Source: Candidatus Saccharibacteria bacterium UBA5152
GTDB lineage: Bacteria; Patescibacteriota; Saccharimonadia; Saccharimonadales; UBA4665
Direction: 5' to 3'
NCBI GenBank assembly: GCA_002413755.1
Contig: DHXQ01000036.1
Span: 60,749-70,388, forward strand
DNA: 9,640 nucleotides
Shown here: positions 6,426-9,640 of the stretch, piece after piece
Layout of the letters: every line of letters begins with the position of its first letter
Position numbering within the stretch: the first letter of the stretch is position 1
Notes under the pieces: generated by a model
Databases searched by the model: none
The model's input: only the letters and a program-made list of their open reading frames with translations
What the model was told of the DNA's origin: nothing
Made by a program: the position numbers and the translations under genes

Positions 6426-6442
6426 TGGAACGCATGGTTCCA
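6426..6442. repeat. Inverted repeat TGGAAC-gcatg-GTTCCA before the fusion gene
   Basis: A perfect 6 bp inverted repeat with a 5 nt spacer sits 17 bp upstream of the ATG of the membrane/PIG-L gene. As RNA it would form a small hairpin in the leader, close to the place where a ribosome would bind; as DNA it could be an operator. The gene lacks a clear Shine-Dalgarno site, so a translational role is possible. Confidence 0.35.
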
Positions 6443-6487
6443 TAATAATCTGTTAGCCCAGAAAAAACCAGCCGGACTGCGTATGAA

Positions 6488-7009
6488 CTAATTAGTCAGT
6501 GCTTGTGCCGGCGTATCCGAACTCTGGCCGCCAAAGCTGGGATTCAACATGATGCGCGTGGCAGCAGTTGAGGTTGAACTGCCGGTTGACACGAGCACTG
6601 TATCGCCAACGGTAATGTCGGTGACCGCGGCTGTCGCGCCATTATCACTCACCGTCGTGTCGCCAGAAATATCGTATGTCTTGGTAGTGCTACTGCGCTG
6701 GTCGGCAACCGAAATACTCGTTGAGCTGACCGCGGTTACCGTACCCAGACTGCCATTCATGCTCCGCCCCGCGCGGCCGCCAAAACCACCCTGGGCACCA
6801 GCGGCGCCTTGGCCAGCCTGGCCAGTGGTGCTGGCATTCGCGACTGTCGTAACTTTACCTTTTTGATACCCGACACCGGCGAAGAATCCACCGAGGCCGA
6901 TAACCAGCGCCAATACGACAACGGCGATAATCTTGGTATTCCACATTTGAGGCGGTCTCGTCTGAACGTGAGTTGAGTCTGCCGTCTCTTGGGCTTGCAT
7001 CTCTTTCAT
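6488..7009 (-). CDS. Membrane-anchored DUF5666-like protein
   Basis: The 173-residue product has a cytosolic N-terminus, a single transmembrane helix at about 26-48, then a Gly/Ala-rich linker (GQGAAGAQGGFGGRAGR, 66-82). A small beta-rich domain follows at about 86-155: GTVTAVSSTSISVAD, then TYDISGDTTVSDNG, DITVGDTVLV and ATRIML. The order strand, 'dTtv', 'vGDtVlV', 'At.I' is what I associate with DUF5666 and related OB-like extracellular domains. The domain should lie outside the membrane. The start is secure: AAGGAGG (7017-7023), 7 nt from the ATG. The gene begins 18 bp after the ABC ATPase stop, so it belongs to that operon and is probably an accessory subunit of the transporter. Precise function is unknown. 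Confidence 0.75.
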   Translation of the reverse strand: MKEMQAQETADSTHVQTRPPQMWNTKIIAVVVLALVIGLGGFFAGVGYQKGKVTTVANASTTGQAGQGAAGAQGGFGGRAGRSMNGSLGTVTAVSSTSISVADQRSSTTKTYDISGDTTVSDNGATAAVTDITVGDTVLVSTGSSTSTAATRIMLNPSFGGQSSDTPAQALTN

Positions 7010-7027
7010 TGCATATCCTCCTTAGGT

Positions 7028-7741
<714 letters not shown>

Positions 7742-7746
7742 ATTAT

Positions 7747-7753
7747 CTCCTTT
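7747..7753 (-). promoter_or_regulatory. Ribosome binding site fixing the ATPase start
   Basis: AAAGGAG on the minus strand with 5 nt spacing to ATG 7741. It rules in favour of this start over the longer in-frame frame from 7828, which would begin inside the inverted repeat described below and has no such site. Confidence 0.85.
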
Positions 7754-7786
7754 ATTGCTTAGATTTGATTTATAGCTTTCTGGCAA

Positions 7787-7837
7787 CTCTGCATTTTGTG
7801 TATCATTTGTAATCTTTTGTATACACAAATTGCAGAG
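7787..7837. repeat. 17 bp inverted repeat between permease and ATPase genes
   Basis: CTCTGCATTTTGTGTAT (7787-7803) and ATACACAAATTGCAGAG (7821-7837) are inverted copies with a single mismatch, separated by 17 bp. As RNA from the operon strand it would make a long hairpin in the 110 bp gap between the two transporter genes. Neither strand has a U-tract after it, so it is not a standard intrinsic terminator. It could stabilise an upstream or downstream mRNA piece, set the subunit ratio, or be a DNA operator. Confidence 0.8.
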
Positions 7838-7851
7838 TGAGGCAAGAGAGG

Positions 7852-9243
7852 CTATTCGGCTCGCATGACTTCGGCTGGTCGGATTTTAGCGATGAAGAAT
7901 GATGCCAGTGCGCTGCCAATCAGGGCAATGATCAGAGCTGCTGCCAGGCCGTAGAGAATGATTTCCCAGCCGACTACGGCGTGGATGTTACTCAGGCTGT
8001 TTTGGACACCGCCGAGGGCTCGGCCACCAGCCCGGGCGAAGCCGCGACCGCCAGCACCAGCCGCTGCAGTTGTGGCAGTCGTGGTTGAGCTGGAGGCGTT
8101 GTTGACGAGCAGCTTGGTGATTGGACTACCGGCCAGGACACCGATGACCATACCAACGACCGAGCCGAGCAGTGTCAGCGTGACGGCTTCGATGGCAAAC
8201 TGTCCCATGACCGTGCCATTGCCAGCACCAATGGCCTTGAGGACGCCGATTTCGCGGCGGCGTTCGCGGACGATCATGATCATCGTCAGCAGGATGATGA
8301 CCGAGCCAGCCACGACGGCACCAATCAGGCTGTATAGTGAGATCGTTTTGATGTTCTCGAGCGGCGTGATGGTTGATTCAGCTTCTGCTGCGGCATTCGT
8401 GATATCAGCAGCCGTGCCCAGCGCTGATTTGGCAGCTGTGGTAACCGATTCAACATTACTGATCGAATCAACATTTAGCGTGGCGCTGGTAATTGCACCG
8501 GCTTGGTCAGACAACGTTTGGACAGAGGCGAGCGGCATGATGACTTGGTTGTTACTGAAGGTATTACCGGCATCAAAGATTCCTACTACCGTCACCGTCG
8601 TAGAGTAAGCTGTGAATGTCGAACCGACCGTCAGGTTGTTTTTGGTTGCCAGACTCGAGCCGATCAGTGCGACGTTATCCGAGCTCGTGCCGGCAAATAC
8701 TTGGCCGCTTTTAAGTGTGAAGGTACCCCCACCGCTGGCTGTCGACAGATTAGTCGGGCTGGTTGTGCCGACCAGAGTAACTGGTGGCGTAAAAGTCCGA
8801 GTGACACCCGATGTGCTGTTTGAGCCGCCGGCTCCACCACCTGCACCGCCAGGGCCAGCGGTAATGTTTTCGCCGCTGTTATTGGCATTACGCCACCCCA
8901 GCGAACCGGCATCGATGGCCGATACCAAGTTGCTATTGGTCGTTGTTAAACGGTCACTGAGCGTTTCGGTCGTCGAAGTGACATGACTCAGTGATGTCAC
9001 CTTGGCCAGATCGGCGGCGGTCAGCGCGTTACCACCACCATCAAAACCGCGGACGCCGGCTGGCGAAACCGAGACGGTATTACCGACAGACGACTTGACG
9101 CTCTCAATCTTTTGATTGACTGCTTGGTACGATACGAGCATCGACAATGCCAGTCCGACGCTGATACCCAAAATCACAACTAATGACACAGTCCGGATCA
9201 CATTCCGGAAGGCATTTTTTATCCCACGGGTTACGACATTCAT
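7852..9243 (-). CDS. ABC transporter permease, MacB/FtsX-type
   Basis: The 463-residue product has the four-helix FtsX/MacB topology. A short cytosolic N-terminus is followed by TM1 at about 17-38 and a large extracytoplasmic domain (39-300, Ser/Thr/Asn-rich). TM2 is at about 302-325, then the cytosolic coupling segment RERRREIGVLKAIGAGNG (326-343). TM3 is at about 353-378, then an external loop, TM4 at about 424-451, and the C-terminal IRPAEVMRAE typical of the family. The coupling segment and C-terminus are close to MacB consensus. Two low-complexity insertions stand out: AGPGGAGGGAGG (129-140) in the outer domain and GAGGRGFARAGGRALGG (396-412) in the loop between TM3 and TM4. Such proteins export lipids, peptides or antibiotics, or transmit force across the membrane; the substrate is not readable. 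The ribosome site is weak (AGAGAG, about 10 nt off). Confidence 0.93.
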   Translation of the reverse strand: MNVVTRGIKNAFRNVIRTVSLVVILGISVGLALSMLVSYQAVNQKIESVKSSVGNTVSVSPAGVRGFDGGGNALTAADLAKVTSLSHVTSTTETLSDRLTTTNSNLVSAIDAGSLGWRNANNSGENITAGPGGAGGGAGGSNSTSGVTRTFTPPVTLVGTTSPTNLSTASGGGTFTLKSGQVFAGTSSDNVALIGSSLATKNNLTVGSTFTAYSTTVTVVGIFDAGNTFSNNQVIMPLASVQTLSDQAGAITSATLNVDSISNVESVTTAAKSALGTAADITNAAAEAESTITPLENIKTISLYSLIGAVVAGSVIILLTMIMIVRERRREIGVLKAIGAGNGTVMGQFAIEAVTLTLLGSVVGMVIGVLAGSPITKLLVNNASSSTTTATTAAAGAGGRGFARAGGRALGGVQNSLSNIHAVVGWEIILYGLAAALIIALIGSALASFFIAKIRPAEVMRAE

Positions 9244-9286
9244 AAATATATGCTCTCTTTACGCTTATGTTGCTAATCTAATGGCA

Positions 9287-9321
9287 ACTATACGGTGTGG
9301 GGTATTAAAGAAAGCTTAAAG
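9287..9321 (-). promoter_or_regulatory. Permease operon promoter with response-regulator-like repeats
   Basis: On the minus strand TATAGT (9287-9292) is a likely -10 box, about 44 bp upstream of the permease ATG. No good -35 hexamer is found 16-18 bp upstream. Instead the plus strand shows TTAAAG at 9305-9310 and again at 9316-9321, an exact 11 bp period that spans the -35 position. OmpR/PhoB-family regulators bind tandem hexamer-to-heptamer repeats of 11 bp period in just this place. A sensor kinase gene ends 22 bp further upstream. A GTTGC/GCAAC inverted repeat (9269-9288) overlaps the predicted start region. Confidence 0.5.
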
Positions 9322-9343
9322 CCCTACATGATCAAGCAAGGAG

Positions 9344-9640
9344 TTAGGCGCGGTTGAGCTTGAGCGTGAACGTACTGCCCTTGCCTGGCGTGCTAACGAC
9401 GGTAATATCACCCTGCTGGCCGTGCATGATTTGCTGCGCTATAGCCAGTCCCAGACCGTAGCCGTGCTGGCTGCTGGCACCAGAAGTTCGTGAGTTATCG
9501 GCGCGGTAAAAGCGGCGGAATAAATGCGGTATGTCCGACGCCCGGATGCCGATGCCCTTATCATGGATGTCGAGATAAACGGCCTTACCCTTTTCGCGGG
9601 TTTTGAGATAGATTGTGCCCTTTTCGTGACTGTATTTGAC
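9344..9640 (-). CDS. Sensor histidine kinase, C-terminal ATPase fragment
   Basis: The last 98 codons plus stop are in the window and the frame is open to the right edge; it has no start here. The fragment is a HATPase_c domain. It opens with VKYSHEKG, the usual end of the N-box region (the N-box asparagine itself is just outside the window). The G1 box is DKGIGI (residues 27-32 of the fragment), the F box FRRFYRAD (41-48), the G2 box HGYGLGLA (59-66), and the C-terminal strand block STPGKGSTFTLKL (83-95). This is the ATP-binding end of a two-component kinase that would phosphorylate a response regulator, probably encoded further right. It is transcribed toward the permease operon, which suggests it controls that operon. 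Helices, sensor domain and phospho-histidine cannot be seen. Confidence 0.93.
   Translation of the reverse strand, partial: VKYSHEKGTIYLKTREKGKAVYLDIHDKGIGIRASDIPHLFRRFYRADNSRTSGASSQHGYGLGLAIAQQIMHGQQGDITVVSTPGKGSTFTLKLNRA

Noticed and set aside
6449..6475. A T6 run after CAGTCCGGCTGG (minus strand) as a terminator of the DUF5666-like gene.
   Set aside because: Only a 3 bp stem can be drawn before the T-run, too weak for an intrinsic terminator.
6487..6496. Ten-base palindrome ACTAATTAGT at the stop of the DUF5666-like gene.
   Set aside because: It is short and AT-rich and coincides with the AAT-TAG end of the reading frame; chance is a sufficient explanation.
7742..7828. A 29-residue N-terminal extension of the ABC ATPase from an in-frame ATG at 7828.
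   Set aside because: The family begins at the MLQVTNLKRSF position, and AAAGGAG is 5 nt before that internal ATG; the extension would start inside the inverted repeat.

Overview
The window reads as a chromosomal segment of a small-genome bacterium, most likely a Candidate Phyla Radiation (Patescibacteria) member, possibly Candidatus Saccharibacteria. Support is indirect: compact genes almost all on the minus strand, a methionyl-tRNA synthetase without the usual C-terminal tRNA-binding extension, a COG4119-type NUDIX hydrolase and a HIT protein side by side, and CCA tails encoded in both tRNA genes. Every long frame reads with the standard bacterial code. The phylum assignment is inference and the sequence does not prove it.

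Left third (1-3400), housekeeping. On the minus strand, in transcription order from the right: tRNA-Cys(GCA), tRNA-Leu(UAA), a HIT-family protein, a NUDIX hydrolase, metG, and the first 29 codons of a TatD-family hydrolase running off the left edge. HIT and NUDIX are 3 bp apart. metG and tatD are also nearly abutting, and metG has its own promoter with a repeated element. The only clear plus-strand protein gene here is a small HNH-nuclease-like gene placed exactly between the two tRNAs.

Centre (3400-6410). A roughly 240 bp A-rich gap precedes a 32-codon plus-strand open frame with a good ribosome binding site. It converges on a 899-residue minus-strand protein that joins a polytopic, GT-C-like membrane domain to an extracytoplasmic PIG-L-type zinc deacetylase domain. 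The stops of the two frames overlap inside the loop of a hairpin.

Right third (6480-9640). A minus-strand set: the C-terminal part of a sensor histidine kinase (entering from the right edge), a MacB/FtsX-type ABC permease, its ATPase, and a membrane-anchored DUF5666-like protein, leading into the membrane/PIG-L fusion. The region between kinase and permease holds two TTAAAG repeats 11 bp apart where a -35 box would be, the layout expected of an OmpR/PhoB-type response regulator site. Taken together the right two thirds look like a signal-responsive envelope module: sensor, MacB-like exporter or mechanotransmitter, accessory surface protein, and a surface-glycan-modifying enzyme. That functional link is inferred from gene order and topology only.
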